Under the pieces are notes generated by a model, which worked only from the letters and a program-made list of their open reading frames with translations, was not told the origin of the DNA and did not search any database. A stretch of 64,000 nucleotides of DNA from Streptomyces chilikensis (GTDB lineage: Bacteria; Actinomycetota; Actinomycetes; Streptomycetales; Streptomycetaceae), in contig NZ_LWCC02000142.1 in the NCBI RefSeq assembly GCF_001642695.1, forward strand, positions 234,789-298,788, in the 5' to 3' direction. Positions 17,822 to 26,639 of this stretch are shown one piece after another; positions within the stretch are counted from its first letter, which is position 1; each line of letters starts with the position of its first letter. The translations under genes and the position numbers were made by a program.

Positions 17822-17867
17822 GCGACGGGCGCCCGGGCGGTCCCCGGTGGTGAGGCCTGCCGGAGTG

Positions 17868-18713
17868 TCACGCGGGGAACGCGGCGAGCCTCCCGTACCC
17901 GGTCGGCTCGAAGCGGAAGCGGTCGTCGGCGAGGTGACGGTCCCGGATGAGTTCCACCAGGACGAAGTACGCCGAGATGATCCCGTCAACCGCCGTCCGC
18001 ATGCCCCGGGCGGCCTCCTCCCGCCCTTCGAGGGAGGAGGGCAGGACGAGTACCTCCGGACGGTCCGGGTCTTCCCAGACCAGGGCGTCCGAATGAGCCG
18101 CGAAGCGCTTCATCGCGGCGACCAGCCGCTCGTGCGCCCGCTCCAGTTCCTCATCGCCGAAGCACGCCCCGGAAGGATCGAGCTCTCCGTTCATGTAGGT
18201 GACGGGCAGGTGGTGTCCCCGGCGCTGGAGGATTCCCCAGACGGATGCGGCGACGCCTCCGGGAAGGCGGCCGAAGTTCTCCGTCCTCCGCAAGCCGGAG
18301 AACCATTCGCTGTCCCATCGCCACTCCCGCAGGAAGGCGTTCGCGCTTTCCGTATCGCGCTCCCGGGAGGTGCGGGGAGGATTTCCCGAACGCCTTCTGG
18401 GCGGGATCCCGTGACGCTCCTCGACGGCATTCCGGTACAGCATGTGCCAGAACTCGACGGAATTCTTGACGTATCCCTCGTTCCGGGATTCCGCCCTCTC
18501 CTCCAGGTATTCGACCAGGAGCCGGAACTGCCAGTCCTTCACCGGCAGCGCGGAACCGTCGAACCAGGAGCGGACTTCCGTCTCGGACCAGTTCTTGCCA
18601 CCGACCCTCGGTCTCCGGCCGAAGGCCAGCAGGCCGCCGACCGGCACGCCGGACCTGATCCAGAGCTCCCTGAGGCGGTGGGAGAACTCCCCCTCCCGAA
18701 AATCGCTGTCCAT
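17868..18713 (-). CDS. HTH-containing protein of unknown role
   Basis: 281 aa from the ATG at 18713 (MDSDFREGEFSHRLRELWIR). The first 60 residues look like an XRE-type helix-turn-helix (FSHRLRELWIRSGVPVGGLL, then WSETEVRSWFDGSALP), in which 'TEVRSWFDG' occupies the recognition-helix and cap region typical of Streptomyces antitoxin-like regulators. The rest is helical and charged (FRLLVEYLEERAES, WHMLYRNAVEERHG, ELERAHERLVAAMKRFAAHS, RTAVDGIISAYFVLVELIRD). No enzymatic motif is seen. It is divergent from the protease pair and could regulate it. Confidence 0.65.
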   Translation of the reverse strand: MDSDFREGEFSHRLRELWIRSGVPVGGLLAFGRRPRVGGKNWSETEVRSWFDGSALPVKDWQFRLLVEYLEERAESRNEGYVKNSVEFWHMLYRNAVEERHGIPPRRRSGNPPRTSRERDTESANAFLREWRWDSEWFSGLRRTENFGRLPGGVAASVWGILQRRGHHLPVTYMNGELDPSGACFGDEELERAHERLVAAMKRFAAHSDALVWEDPDRPEVLVLPSSLEGREEAARGMRTAVDGIISAYFVLVELIRDRHLADDRFRFEPTGYGRLAAFPA

Positions 18714-19116
18714 CACGCACCCCAACGTTGCACTGCGGTTGACGAAAGGGTGCCGTGCGGTCGTCGCAGAACGACCGCACAGCAGAGAGGTCAAGCGTTT
18801 CAGGCTATCATCGCGCCGCCTGCCGGGCGAACTCCGGAATATATATTCTGACGACATTTCCGGCAGGTCGAGTCCCAGGAACTCTTCGATCGGCTTCGGA
18901 TCACGTCACGACCGAGCCGTAGGGCGACGCGGCCTGGATTCCCTCCGTTCCCGTTTCACATTTTTCCCGTTCAACGAAATGGGTGGACCGGCTGGGAAGT
19001 TGTTGGCCAGGAGGTGCGGAAGTAGAATGAAAACCCGGCTGAAATGCGGCCTGTTTCCGGCCGCCGCCGGATCGCTGCCCGCACCGCAGAGACCGTACGC
19101 ACGCGGAGGCACCGGG
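18714..19116. promoter_or_regulatory. 403-bp divergent intergenic region with an AT-rich island
   Basis: This lies between the HTH gene (minus) and the HAD-M28 protease gene (plus). It is unusually AT-rich for this genome around 18838-18860 (AATATATATTCTGA) and again near 18955-18985 (CATTTTTCCCGTTC), as expected for promoters. No coding sequence recognised. Confidence 0.45.
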
Positions 19117-21129
19117 ATGCCTGTGCTCTTCTTCGACATCGGGGCGACCCTGGCGGACGCCCACGTCCGGACCGACGGTTCCCTCATGCTGCGGCCCAGA
19201 CCGCGCGTCGAACACGTCCTCGGCACCTTCGGCAGGGAATGGCGCAAGGGCATCATCTCGGACCCGGGCCCCAGTCTCGGTGCGGCCGAACGGGCGGAAA
19301 CCGCTCTGCACCAGGCCTTCGTCGCCCAGTTCCGCGACGACCGCCTCATCCACTGGGGCCCGAAGACGAGCCGGACCCTCTTCGACACGGCGGCCGCCTC
19401 GGCCGTCGCGGCAGGGGAGGAGGACGCCTCCGTCTTCGTGGGCGAGGACGCCCGCGAGCGGGCGTTCGCACGGGAGGCGGGGATGCGGACGGCGCCCCAC
19501 CCCGTGTTCACCCGCGCCGCCGTGGAGGACCGTCCGGTCCTCTGGGCCCGGATCACGCTGCCGGACGGTACGGGCCTGCCCGAGCTGGAGGCGGTGGCGA
19601 ACGAGACCGAGGTGGTGCCGGTGCACGTCGCCTCCGAGCGGCTGGTGCTGGCGATGACGACCACGCGCGGTGCGGAAGCGCTCGCCGCGGCCGGGTTCCT
19701 GCCGGACCTGCGCGGAGCGGTGGAGGAGACGACGGCCTTCCTGGTCCGCGACGACCGGCCGTCGCCGTCCACGGAAGCCGCGGCCGGTGCGTCGTCGGAC
19801 GGCGCGACGGCATCGGCGCGTGCCACGGCGGCCTTCGGATTCGTCGCCGGGTGGATGCGGGGGGAGGAGGGAGCACCGGGCGCCGGCCGGCCGCCCGTGC
19901 CGCTGGGACCCGCCCCGGGCGGGGTCTACGTGGCCGTGCCGGCCGACGTGCCGGTGGAGGACTTCCACCCGCCGGGAGCCAGGCCCGGCCACACCGAGCG
20001 GCTGCTTCCGGACCCGGCGCTGCTGTCCCGCCCCGGCACCCGCTTCGCGGCCGGCTTCGCCTCCCCGGCCGGTCTGCGGCCCCCTCCCGGGCGGGAGTCC
20101 GCCGGGGAGGCCGGAGACGGCCTCCCCTCCGCCGAGGCCCTCGCGGCGGTCCGCGCCGCCGTGACCCCGGAGGTGCTGCGGGAGCACACCGCCCGCTTCT
20201 CCGGCCGCGAACCGCTGGTGGAGGGCGACCCGCTGACGGTCCGCAGCCGGCACGCCGCCACCCACGACAACACGCTGGTGGTGCGGGTGCTGGCCAACCG
20301 CCTGCAGAACCTCGGGCTGACGGTGCGGCTCCACCCGTTCCCCTGGCGCGGTCACCACCTGTTCAACGTGGAGGCCGAGCACACCGTCGACGGCTCCGAC
20401 GCCACCGTGCTGGTCACCGCGCACATGGACTCCACCGCGACCAGCGAGGACTTCGTCGACGAGCACGGCCTGCCGCGCCCCTACGACCCGGCCCAGGACC
20501 CCGCGCCGGGCGCCGACGACGACGCCAGCGGCACCGCGGCCGTCCTGGCCGCCGCCGCGTGCCTGCGCGACCTGACCGCCGGCGGCAGGGAGCCGGCCCG
20601 GAGCATCCGCTTCGTGCTGTTCAACGCCGAGGAACAGGGCCTGGTCGGCAGCAAGTTCTACGCCCGCGCCGCGGCGGCGGCCTCGGACCCGATCGCCGGC
20701 GTCCTCCAGATGGACATGATCGCCGGACACCAGCCCGGGACGAAGCCCGTCGTGGAGGTGCACGCCGGCTCCGCCGTGCCGGGACCGGTGGAGGAGGCAT
20801 CCGACCTGCTGGGCGACCGGGTGGGACAGGCCCTGCTCGCGCTCGCCGCCGAGGATCCCGGAGGCCTCGGACCGAAGGTCCAGCAGCTGACCGGTGACGC
20901 CGACCCGGCGATGGGGCGCAGCGACCACGCCAGCTTCCACGAGCGGGGCTACGCGGCCGTCGCCGTCTCCGAGGACCTGTTCGCCACCCCGGGCGGAGCC
21001 GAGGGCACGGGCACCCGGCAGTACCACACGACCGGCGACACCGTCACCGACGTCGATCACGACCCCGACTTCGCGACCACGGTCGCCCGGGCCGTGACCG
21101 CGACCGCCCTGACGCTCGCGGGTGTCTGA
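19117..21129 (+). CDS. Fusion of a HAD-like domain and an M28 zinc aminopeptidase, leaderless
   Basis: A 670-aa protein from the ATG at 19117, GGAGG 8 nt upstream. Residues 1-150 form a HAD-like domain: MPVLFFDIGATLADAHV (motif I with Asp7 but Gly9 where phosphatases have the second Asp), GIISDPGP (motif II), WGPKTS (motif III Lys) and FVGEDARERAFAREAGM (motif IV). A linker region follows to about 380. Residues 380-670 are an M28 peptidase with all metal and catalytic residues: His436 (TAHMDST), the DDDASG Asp at 467-469, Glu505-Glu506 (NAEEQG), Asp533 (QMDMIA) and His604 (SDHASF). No signal peptide, although most M28 peptidases are secreted. An M36 protease gene follows after 70 bp and is probably co-transcribed. 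Confidence 0.88.
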   Translation: MPVLFFDIGATLADAHVRTDGSLMLRPRPRVEHVLGTFGREWRKGIISDPGPSLGAAERAETALHQAFVAQFRDDRLIHWGPKTSRTLFDTAAASAVAAGEEDASVFVGEDARERAFAREAGMRTAPHPVFTRAAVEDRPVLWARITLPDGTGLPELEAVANETEVVPVHVASERLVLAMTTTRGAEALAAAGFLPDLRGAVEETTAFLVRDDRPSPSTEAAAGASSDGATASARATAAFGFVAGWMRGEEGAPGAGRPPVPLGPAPGGVYVAVPADVPVEDFHPPGARPGHTERLLPDPALLSRPGTRFAAGFASPAGLRPPPGRESAGEAGDGLPSAEALAAVRAAVTPEVLREHTARFSGREPLVEGDPLTVRSRHAATHDNTLVVRVLANRLQNLGLTVRLHPFPWRGHHLFNVEAEHTVDGSDATVLVTAHMDSTATSEDFVDEHGLPRPYDPAQDPAPGADDDASGTAAVLAAAACLRDLTAGGREPARSIRFVLFNAEEQGLVGSKFYARAAAAASDPIAGVLQMDMIAGHQPGTKPVVEVHAGSAVPGPVEEASDLLGDRVGQALLALAAEDPGGLGPKVQQLTGDADPAMGRSDHASFHERGYAAVAVSEDLFATPGGAEGTGTRQYHTTGDTVTDVDHDPDFATTVARAVTATALTLAGV

Positions 21130-21199
21130 CGCGTGCCGCGCACCGACCGACTCCGGCGGACACCCCTGCCGGGTGCCCGCGGCAGGAGGACGAACCACC

Positions 21200-23242
21200 A
21201 TGACACAGCTCATCGACAAGCGGGACCTCGCCTACGACCGGCTGACCGAGATCGACGACGCCGGGGCCTTCCTGCGGGAGACCGGCCGCATCGCGGAGTC
21301 GCTCAACCACACCCTGGAGGCCGACGACCGGAAGGTGAACCGATTCACCGGGCACCTGACCGAGCTGAGGGTGAGCGGCGCCCCCGGCCTGCCGCCCGGC
21401 CTGGAACGCGCCGACGGCGGGATCACCGACGGCGACTACGTCGCGCGCGCCAAGGAGTACCTGTCCTCGGTCACCGAGGCCCTCGGCTTCGCGAGCGACG
21501 AGCCCGCCGAGTTCGACGCCGACCCGAACGTGCCGGTCACCCACGGCGGCATGCGGGTGGTCAGCCTGCAGCAGACCCTCAGCGGCATCGAGGTGTGGGG
21601 CATGGCCCCCAAGGTGTGGCTGAGGGAGGACGGCACGGTCGACCGGGTGGTCGGCGACACGGCGAGCCTGCCCGCCCACGTGTCCGCCGCCCCCGAGGTG
21701 ACCGCGGAGGCGGCTCTGACCGCGGCCGTCGCGAAGGCGGCCGAGCCGGTGACGCTGGAGACGCCGTTCGGCTCCGACGAACTGCCCGCCCTGGAGGTCC
21801 CGGACGCCCTCCCCCGGCTGACGTTCCAGCCGCGCAACGACCAGCCGATGACCTTCGCGAAGGGGCCCTTCGACGAGGAGATCCCGTGCCGCCTGGTCTA
21901 CCTCTACATGGGCGACGACGTCCGGCTGACGTGGTCGTTCACCCTGTCGCGGAACAACATGGCCGTGCAGTACGGCGCACTGGTGGAGGCCGACGGGAAG
22001 ACCGCCGACAAGACCGCGCCGCAGATCCTCCACTTCCAGGACCTGACCGACCACGCCGTCGCGGGGAAGGTGTTCCGCCGCAATCCGGCCGAGAGCACGT
22101 TCGACAAGGTGCCCTTCCCGCTGCCGGTGGACGACTACCCGGTCCGGCCGAGGAAGGCGCTGGCCGGCTTCCCCAACCCGTGGGTGGAGCGGCACGACGG
22201 ACACGTGGCCACCGTGGGCAACAACGTGACCGCCGTCGACGGCGACAGCGAGCTGCAGGTCGAGATCGAGGTCGACGCGGCGGGCGACGCGGTGTTCGAG
22301 CCGCTGCCCGACAGTCCCGAGCAGTTCGTCACCAACATCTTCTTCTTCTGCAACTACATGCACGACTTCTTCCAGATGCTTGGCTTCGACGAGAAGCACG
22401 GCAACTTCCAGGTCACCAACGCCTCCGGGGAGGGCAGGGGAGCCGACCCGGTACGGGCCTTCGCCCACCCCCGGCAGGTCCCCGGCACGGCCAACATGAC
22501 CACTCCGCCCGACGGCGGGGCCGCGGTCATGAACATGGGCCTGGTCCGCCACACCGGCAGGCACACCGCCAACGACGGTGACGTCGTCTTCCACGAGTTC
22601 ACCCACGGCGTGAGCAACCGCCTCGTCGGCGGCCTCCTCGACGCCCAGGGGCTGAAGGAACTCCAGTCCCGGTCGATGGGCGAGGGCTGGTCCGACTTCT
22701 TCGCCCTCACCACCCGCAACAGCGTCCGCGGCGAGGACCGCACCGTCGTCGGCGACTGGGTCGTCGCCGACCCCGGAGGCATCCGCCAGCGGCCCTACGA
22801 CGCGCAGTACCCGGGCGGCTTCGGCGACATCGGCAAGGGCCCGGGCCAGCTCGGCGGCCTCGACTACACGAGGATCCACAACGTGGGCGAGATCTGGTGC
22901 GCCGCCCTCATGGACATGGTCTGCCGGAGCAGCGCCGCGCTCGGCGACAAGCAGCGGGCCCACCAGATCGCCTGGATGGCCGTCGTCGACGGGATGAAGC
23001 TCACCCCGAAGAACCCGTCGCTGCTCACCGCCCGCGACGCGGTCCTGCGCGCCCTGCGGGACCTCGAGGAGAACGGGAACGGGACCGCGGAGATCGACGA
23101 GGGCGAGTACGCCGCCGTCCGCCCCGCCGCCTGGGAGGCCTTCGCCCGCTTCGGCATGGGCTTCGACGCCTTCTGCCCGAACGCCTCCTTCCACGGCTGC
23201 CGGGCGGGCAGCGCGATGCCGCCGGAGGGACACGTGGACTGA
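21200..23242 (+). CDS. M36 (fungalysin-like) metalloprotease without a signal peptide
   Basis: A 680-aa protein from the ATG at 21200, AGGAGG upstream. The N-terminal 230 residues contain an FTP-like propeptide (LTELRVSGAPGLPPGLE, GGMRVVSLQQTLSGIEVWG). The catalytic domain has HEFTHG (His465, Glu466, His469) and the third zinc ligand Glu495 in MGEGWSDFF, the M36 arrangement. It starts MTQLIDKRDLAYDRL, which is hydrophilic, so no Sec or Tat signal is present although M36 enzymes are normally secreted zymogens. It may be exported with a partner, by another system, or act after lysis. It follows the M28 fusion and ends at a hairpin terminator. Confidence 0.9.
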   Translation: MTQLIDKRDLAYDRLTEIDDAGAFLRETGRIAESLNHTLEADDRKVNRFTGHLTELRVSGAPGLPPGLERADGGITDGDYVARAKEYLSSVTEALGFASDEPAEFDADPNVPVTHGGMRVVSLQQTLSGIEVWGMAPKVWLREDGTVDRVVGDTASLPAHVSAAPEVTAEAALTAAVAKAAEPVTLETPFGSDELPALEVPDALPRLTFQPRNDQPMTFAKGPFDEEIPCRLVYLYMGDDVRLTWSFTLSRNNMAVQYGALVEADGKTADKTAPQILHFQDLTDHAVAGKVFRRNPAESTFDKVPFPLPVDDYPVRPRKALAGFPNPWVERHDGHVATVGNNVTAVDGDSELQVEIEVDAAGDAVFEPLPDSPEQFVTNIFFFCNYMHDFFQMLGFDEKHGNFQVTNASGEGRGADPVRAFAHPRQVPGTANMTTPPDGGAAVMNMGLVRHTGRHTANDGDVVFHEFTHGVSNRLVGGLLDAQGLKELQSRSMGEGWSDFFALTTRNSVRGEDRTVVGDWVVADPGGIRQRPYDAQYPGGFGDIGKGPGQLGGLDYTRIHNVGEIWCAALMDMVCRSSAALGDKQRAHQIAWMAVVDGMKLTPKNPSLLTARDAVLRALRDLEENGNGTAEIDEGEYAAVRPAAWEAFARFGMGFDAFCPNASFHGCRAGSAMPPEGHVD

Positions 23243-23250
23243 GGAGTGCC

Positions 23251-23283
23251 GTGACACCGCCCGTCGGTGACGGGTGGTGTCAC
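23251..23283. terminator. Hairpin terminator after the M36 gene
   Basis: Arms 23251-23265 and 23269-23283 pair over 15 bp with one G-T wobble around the loop GGT, starting 9 bp past the protease stop codon. Confidence 0.8.
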
Positions 23284-23423
23284 CCGCGGCCCCGTTGAGA
23301 GGACGTGCTCGACGCGGGACCTGGCCTACGCGTGAGAACGAGCAGCCAGGCCGCCGGAACCCCGCAGGAGACCGTTTGCCCGAGGGCGCGGATGGAACTC
23401 GTCCGGTACAGGAGGTGATGGTT

Positions 23424-23624
23424 GTGCCCGAGCCGGGAAGCAAGAAGTACGACGTCCGCCGAGCGCGGCTGCGCAAGGACGCGGAGCGGTCGGGCGTCAG
23501 TGACCAGAACGCCAATGAGGCCGCCAACGAGACGCTGCAGAGCGATCCGAAATGGCAGAGCCGCGGTGCGCGCACCGAGCGGGGCGCCGGCCCGAAGAGC
23601 GAGCGCCCCGGAAACACCGACTGA
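23424..23624 (+). CDS. Small basic conserved protein
   Basis: 66 aa from the GTG at 23424 (VPEPGSKKYDVRRARLRKDA). This start is chosen because the AGGAGG at 23410-23415 is 8 nt away, whereas the ATG at 23418 is too close. The protein is strongly charged and predicted to be largely disordered or helical (NANEAANETLQSDPKWQSRG, ARTERGAGPKSERPG). I recognise it as a short protein common in Streptomyces with no known function. It ends at a strong terminator. Confidence 0.75.
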   Translation: MPEPGSKKYDVRRARLRKDAERSGVSDQNANEAANETLQSDPKWQSRGARTERGAGPKSERPGNTD

Positions 23625-23664
23625 CCGCCGCCGGCAGGGCTGAAGAAGTCCGGCGGACCGAGGA

Positions 23665-23699
23665 ACCGGATCCGCCGCCACGCAGGCGGCGGATCCGGT
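23665..23699. terminator. Hairpin terminator (15-bp perfect stem, loop ACGCA)
   Basis: Arms 23665-23679 and 23685-23699 are exact reverse complements, 40 bp after the small basic protein gene. The following 23700-24047 holds no gene I can support. Confidence 0.85.
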
Positions 23700-24047
23700 G
23701 TGCTGTCCTCGCCCGGAAACCCGGAGGATGTCCGCGCACGGCCGTCACGCCGGCGGCACGATGGCCGAACACGCGGGGCCGCTCGTGACTCCGTCCGACA
23801 CGCGAGCGGCCCGCCGCGCGTGCGGGGGCAACGGGCGGCGAGTGCGCGGCATGACAGGCGGACGGGTCAGTGCCTCGCGTGGCGGGCGGCGTGGTTGCGG
23901 TGGGCGACGGCGGACGGGCCCCGGGGCACCGGAGGCCGTAGGGGACGGCGCAGCCAAGCGGTGGGGCCGTTGCGGCGCGCAGCGGCGGAGAGGCCCGCGC
24001 AAGGAGCGGACGCCGGGGGTGGTGGGCGCCCGCGCCGGGGCACGGAG

Positions 24048-24293
24048 TCACGCGGCCAGCGTCTCGTCCTTTCGGGAGGCGCTCACACGGTTCGTGCTGT
24101 ACTGCTCCAGCAGCGCGTCGGCCGCGCGCAGGGCCTCCTCGGCGGTGCGGGCTCCGGTCATCACGCACAGCGTGTACGTGGTGTCCTCAAGATCCCTGCT
24201 GGTGCGGCCGGTGGGGTGCACGTCGTGTTCGATGCGTGCCTGGGCGAACCGGGCCAGAACGGCTCGCAGTTCCTTCTCCGCCGGAATGATCAA
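24048..24293 (-). CDS. DUF5133 family protein
   Basis: 81 aa read from the TTG at 24293 (LIIPAEKELRAVLARFAQAR); a purine-rich AGGAAAGG lies upstream and no ATG or GTG gives the family N-terminus. The features RIEHDVHPTGRTSRDLEDTT followed by YTLCVMTGARTAEEALRAAD match DUF5133, a small Streptomyces family with the nearly invariant 'R.LEDTAYTLCV.TG' core. The role is unknown, but these proteins are frequent beside regulators and secondary-metabolism genes. 24294-24619 upstream has protein-like minus-strand pieces (DASVGDEARAKAEEGFAEAV, about 24540) in two frames that do not form a clean gene. Confidence 0.75.
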   Translation of the reverse strand: MIIPAEKELRAVLARFAQARIEHDVHPTGRTSRDLEDTTYTLCVMTGARTAEEALRAADALLEQYSTNRVSASRKDETLAA

Positions 24294-24619
24294 GGCGTTC
24301 CCTTTCCTCAGGCTGTCTCGCGGGGCAGCCGACCGGCCGCGCGGAACCGGCTGCGTCCAGACTCTGACGCCACGGCGTACCGCCATGACTCAAGCAAGCT
24401 CCAGTTGCCCCGCATCGGAGGGTTCATGCCACCGAGCGTGCTGCCCGTCAGGTCGGCCCCCGCCTGCTTGGTGGAGAGCGACGACGGCTTCGGCGAAGCC
24501 TTCCTCGGCCTTGGCTCTTGCCTCATCACCCACCGACGCGTCCAGCGCCTTCGTCGGGAATCTCTTGGTCTTCCGTGCGGAAGGGGGCACCTGGGCGGCG
24601 AGGGACCGCCGTGCCGACG

Positions 24620-25132
24620 TCAGGTCAGCAGTTCCCGCAGCCACGACCGTTCCGCGCGGCTGGTGGCGCGGGCGATGGTGAGCATGCCGCGGCGGTAGGG
24701 GTCGTCGGTGTCCTCGGCGCCCAGGAGGCGGTCGCCGTCGTGGAAGAAGCTCGCGGGCTGTTCCAGGAAGTCCAGTCGTCGGCGCAGTACCGCGTGCTGG
24801 TCGGCGAGGTCGGGAAGCTGGGAGAGGAAGGCCAGGACCGTGAAGTACCGGGTGCTGTCGCTGATGTCCAGGCCGTCGGCGTCCCGCAGCCGGCGCAGCA
24901 GCTCGGTGCGGCCGGCGGCGGTCAGGCTCAGGGTGTGCCGCTGGACGGCCGAGGCGCCCGGCTCGGTTCTGCGGTCGAGCAATCCCGCCTGGACCAGGCG
25001 GTTGATCGCCGGATAGAGGCTGCCGTCGCTGACCGGGCGGGCATGGCCGGACAAGTGCGCTATCCGGCGCCGTAGTTGGTATCCGTGCAGTGGCCCCTCG
25101 GCCAGGAAACCCAGGATCGCAAGTTCCAGCAT
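24620..25132 (-). CDS. PadR-family transcriptional regulator
   Basis: 170 aa starting MLELAILGFLAEGPLHGYQL, the PadR winged-helix start, followed by RRRIAHLSGHARPVSDGSLY and PAINRLVQAGLLDRRTEPG (recognition helix and wing). The C-terminal half (RTELLRRLRDADGLDISDST, LAFLSQLPDLADQHAVLRRR) is the helical dimerisation part of the longer PadR subgroup. It is divergent from the isochorismatase-family gene and shares a 63-bp gap with it that contains a palindrome, so it most likely represses both itself and that hydrolase, with the hydrolase substrate as a likely inducer (inference). Confidence 0.9.
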   Translation of the reverse strand: MLELAILGFLAEGPLHGYQLRRRIAHLSGHARPVSDGSLYPAINRLVQAGLLDRRTEPGASAVQRHTLSLTAAGRTELLRRLRDADGLDISDSTRYFTVLAFLSQLPDLADQHAVLRRRLDFLEQPASFFHDGDRLLGAEDTDDPYRRGMLTIARATSRAERSWLRELLT

Positions 25133-25147
25133 GCTGCTACTCTCGCA

Positions 25148-25175
25148 CATCGAAACGAGGTACCTCGAATCGATG
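25148..25175. promoter_or_regulatory. Palindromic operator for the PadR regulator
   Basis: A 28-bp dyad centred between 25161 and 25162. The core CGAGGTACCTCG (25156-25167) is a perfect palindrome and the outer CATCGA...TCGATG also pairs; only the 2-nt AA/AT pieces between them do not. It lies between the divergent starts at 25132 and 25196. Confidence 0.7.
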
Positions 25176-25195
25176 CAAGGGATGAGGGGGCGGCA

Positions 25196-25885
25196 ATGAC
25201 GTACACCGAGGAATGGGTGACCGCGCGGGCGCGGGAGGCCTACGAGCACGGCCGGGCTTCGTTCGACGTACGGCCCGAGCGCACGGCGCTGCTGGTCATC
25301 GACATGCAGGACGAATTCGTCCGCCCCGGGTGGAGCCCCTACTGGGTGCCCGCGGCCACCCGGATGGCTCCCCGGCTGAGGCGACTGGTCGAGGACTGCC
25401 GAGCCGCCTCGGTCCCGGTGATCTGGACCATCTTCGACGACACCCATCTCGGGCTGGACCGGCCGCACGCCCTGCCCTTCCTCCCCCACGCCGACACCGA
25501 CTGGCGCCGGCCGGGCCCCGCCGAGGTGTGGGCTCCGATGGGCCGTCGCCCCGACGAGGTCCTGATCCGCAAGCCCTCCTACGGCGCGTTCTACGACACC
25601 CCGCTCGACACGGTGCTGCGCAACCTCGGCCGCGACACGGTCATCGTCACGGGCACCCTCACCAACTACTGCTGCGGCACCACGGCCCGGCAGGCGTACG
25701 AACGCGGCTACAAGGTCGTCTTCGGAAGCGACACCACGGCCACCGACGACGAGTCCCGCCAGGAACCGGAACTCGCCGTCCTGCGGAAGGGCTTCGCGCT
25801 CGTGCTGACCGCCGAGGAGATCACGGACCGGCTGGTCACCCCCGTCCCGGCACCGGAGGGCGGGAACAGGGCGTCCGTCGCCTGA
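25196..25885 (+). CDS. Isochorismatase-family cysteine hydrolase
   Basis: A 229-aa protein with the isochorismatase fold: ALLVIDMQDEFVRPGW (catalytic Asp in VIDMQ), VPVIWTIFDDTH, RKPSYGAFYDTPLDTVLRNL (the Lys of the triad) and VIVTGTLTNYCCGTTARQAY (the nucleophile Cys in TNYCC, with the usual cis-peptide neighbourhood), then VVFGSDTTATDDES. It should hydrolyse an amide or enol-ether such as a ureido acid, nicotinamide or isochorismate-like compound. The exact substrate is not evident. It is divergent from a PadR repressor with a shared operator, so it is likely induced by its substrate. Confidence 0.9.
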   Translation: MTYTEEWVTARAREAYEHGRASFDVRPERTALLVIDMQDEFVRPGWSPYWVPAATRMAPRLRRLVEDCRAASVPVIWTIFDDTHLGLDRPHALPFLPHADTDWRRPGPAEVWAPMGRRPDEVLIRKPSYGAFYDTPLDTVLRNLGRDTVIVTGTLTNYCCGTTARQAYERGYKVVFGSDTTATDDESRQEPELAVLRKGFALVLTAEEITDRLVTPVPAPEGGNRASVA

Positions 25886-25965
25886 CGCGGACGGCGCGGG
25901 CACGGACGAACGCGGCGTCCGAAAACCGCCAGCGCGCTCGCGGCCGGCGGAGCCAGAATCCGTTC

Positions 25966-26607
25966 ATGAACGCTGACACGCAGGGAATCCGCATCCGGCA
26001 CCGCGGGCACGAACCGCAGGTCCATCCCACCGCCTACGTCGCCCCGACGGCCACGCTGGTCGGTGACGTCCGCGTGGGGCCGAGGGCGCGAGTGATGTAC
26101 GGTGCGGTGCTCGATGCCGAGGGGTCCCGGATCGAGGTCGGGGAGGCCTCGGTGATCTGCGAGAACGCGGTGCTGCGCGGGTCCGCGGTCGCCGGCGATC
26201 AGCCGGTGCTCGTCGGCGACCACGTCTTCGTGGGGCCGCACGCCACGCTGCTGGGCTGCGAGACCGGCAGGTGCGTCTACGTGGCGACCACGGCGACGGT
26301 CCTGCAGGGCGCGCGGTTGGGGGCCGGCTCGGTGGTCGCTGTCGGCGCGCTCGTCCATGCGCGCACCGTCGTGCCGGACGAGTACTTCGTGCCGCCGCAC
26401 ACCGTGGCGCTCGACGCGCCGGTGCGGCTGCTGGCCCCTGGCGATCCGGGCTTGCCCGAGGCCGTCGGCCGGGTGGGCTTCGCCCAGGTGGCGTTCGGCG
26501 TCGATGCGGAGTGGACCGACCGGATCAGCCGGTACGAGCGCATCGCGGAGGTGCGCGTCGCCGAGTTCGGCGCGCACGCGGACGATGAGGTGCTGGATCG
26601 CGGGTAG
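25966..26607 (+). CDS. Left-handed beta-helix protein, gamma-carbonic anhydrase-like
   Basis: 213 aa beginning MNADTQGIRIRHRGHEPQVH. Residues 20-150 are hexapeptide repeats: VHPTAYVAPTATLVGDVRVG, ARVMYGAVLDAEGSRIEVGE, ASVICENAVLRGSAVAGDQP, VLVGDHVFVGPHATLLGCET, YVATTATVLQGARLGAGSVV, with the 'PTA.VAP.A.L.GDV' start of the gamma-CA/PaaY group. Of the three zinc His in gamma-CAs I see HVFVGPHA-like positions, but not the full set, so carbonic anhydrase activity is doubtful. The C-terminal 60 residues are helical. It lies 80 bp after the hydrolase gene and may share its transcript. Confidence 0.8.
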   Translation: MNADTQGIRIRHRGHEPQVHPTAYVAPTATLVGDVRVGPRARVMYGAVLDAEGSRIEVGEASVICENAVLRGSAVAGDQPVLVGDHVFVGPHATLLGCETGRCVYVATTATVLQGARLGAGSVVAVGALVHARTVVPDEYFVPPHTVALDAPVRLLAPGDPGLPEAVGRVGFAQVAFGVDAEWTDRISRYERIAEVRVAEFGAHADDEVLDRG

Positions 26608-26639
26608 GCCGTCTCGCTCGCATCATTCGATCGTCGGTC

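Noticed and set aside
21044-23617. 857-codon minus-strand frame opposite the M36 gene
   Set aside because: The plus strand encodes a complete M36 protease with HEFTHG; the mirror frame has low-complexity Val/Gly/Asp composition and no motif.
24390-24644. Possible 84-aa minus-strand gene between DUF5133 and PadR
   Set aside because: Protein-like only in part, overlaps the PadR end, no ribosome site, and the better-looking residues change frame; at most a decayed gene.
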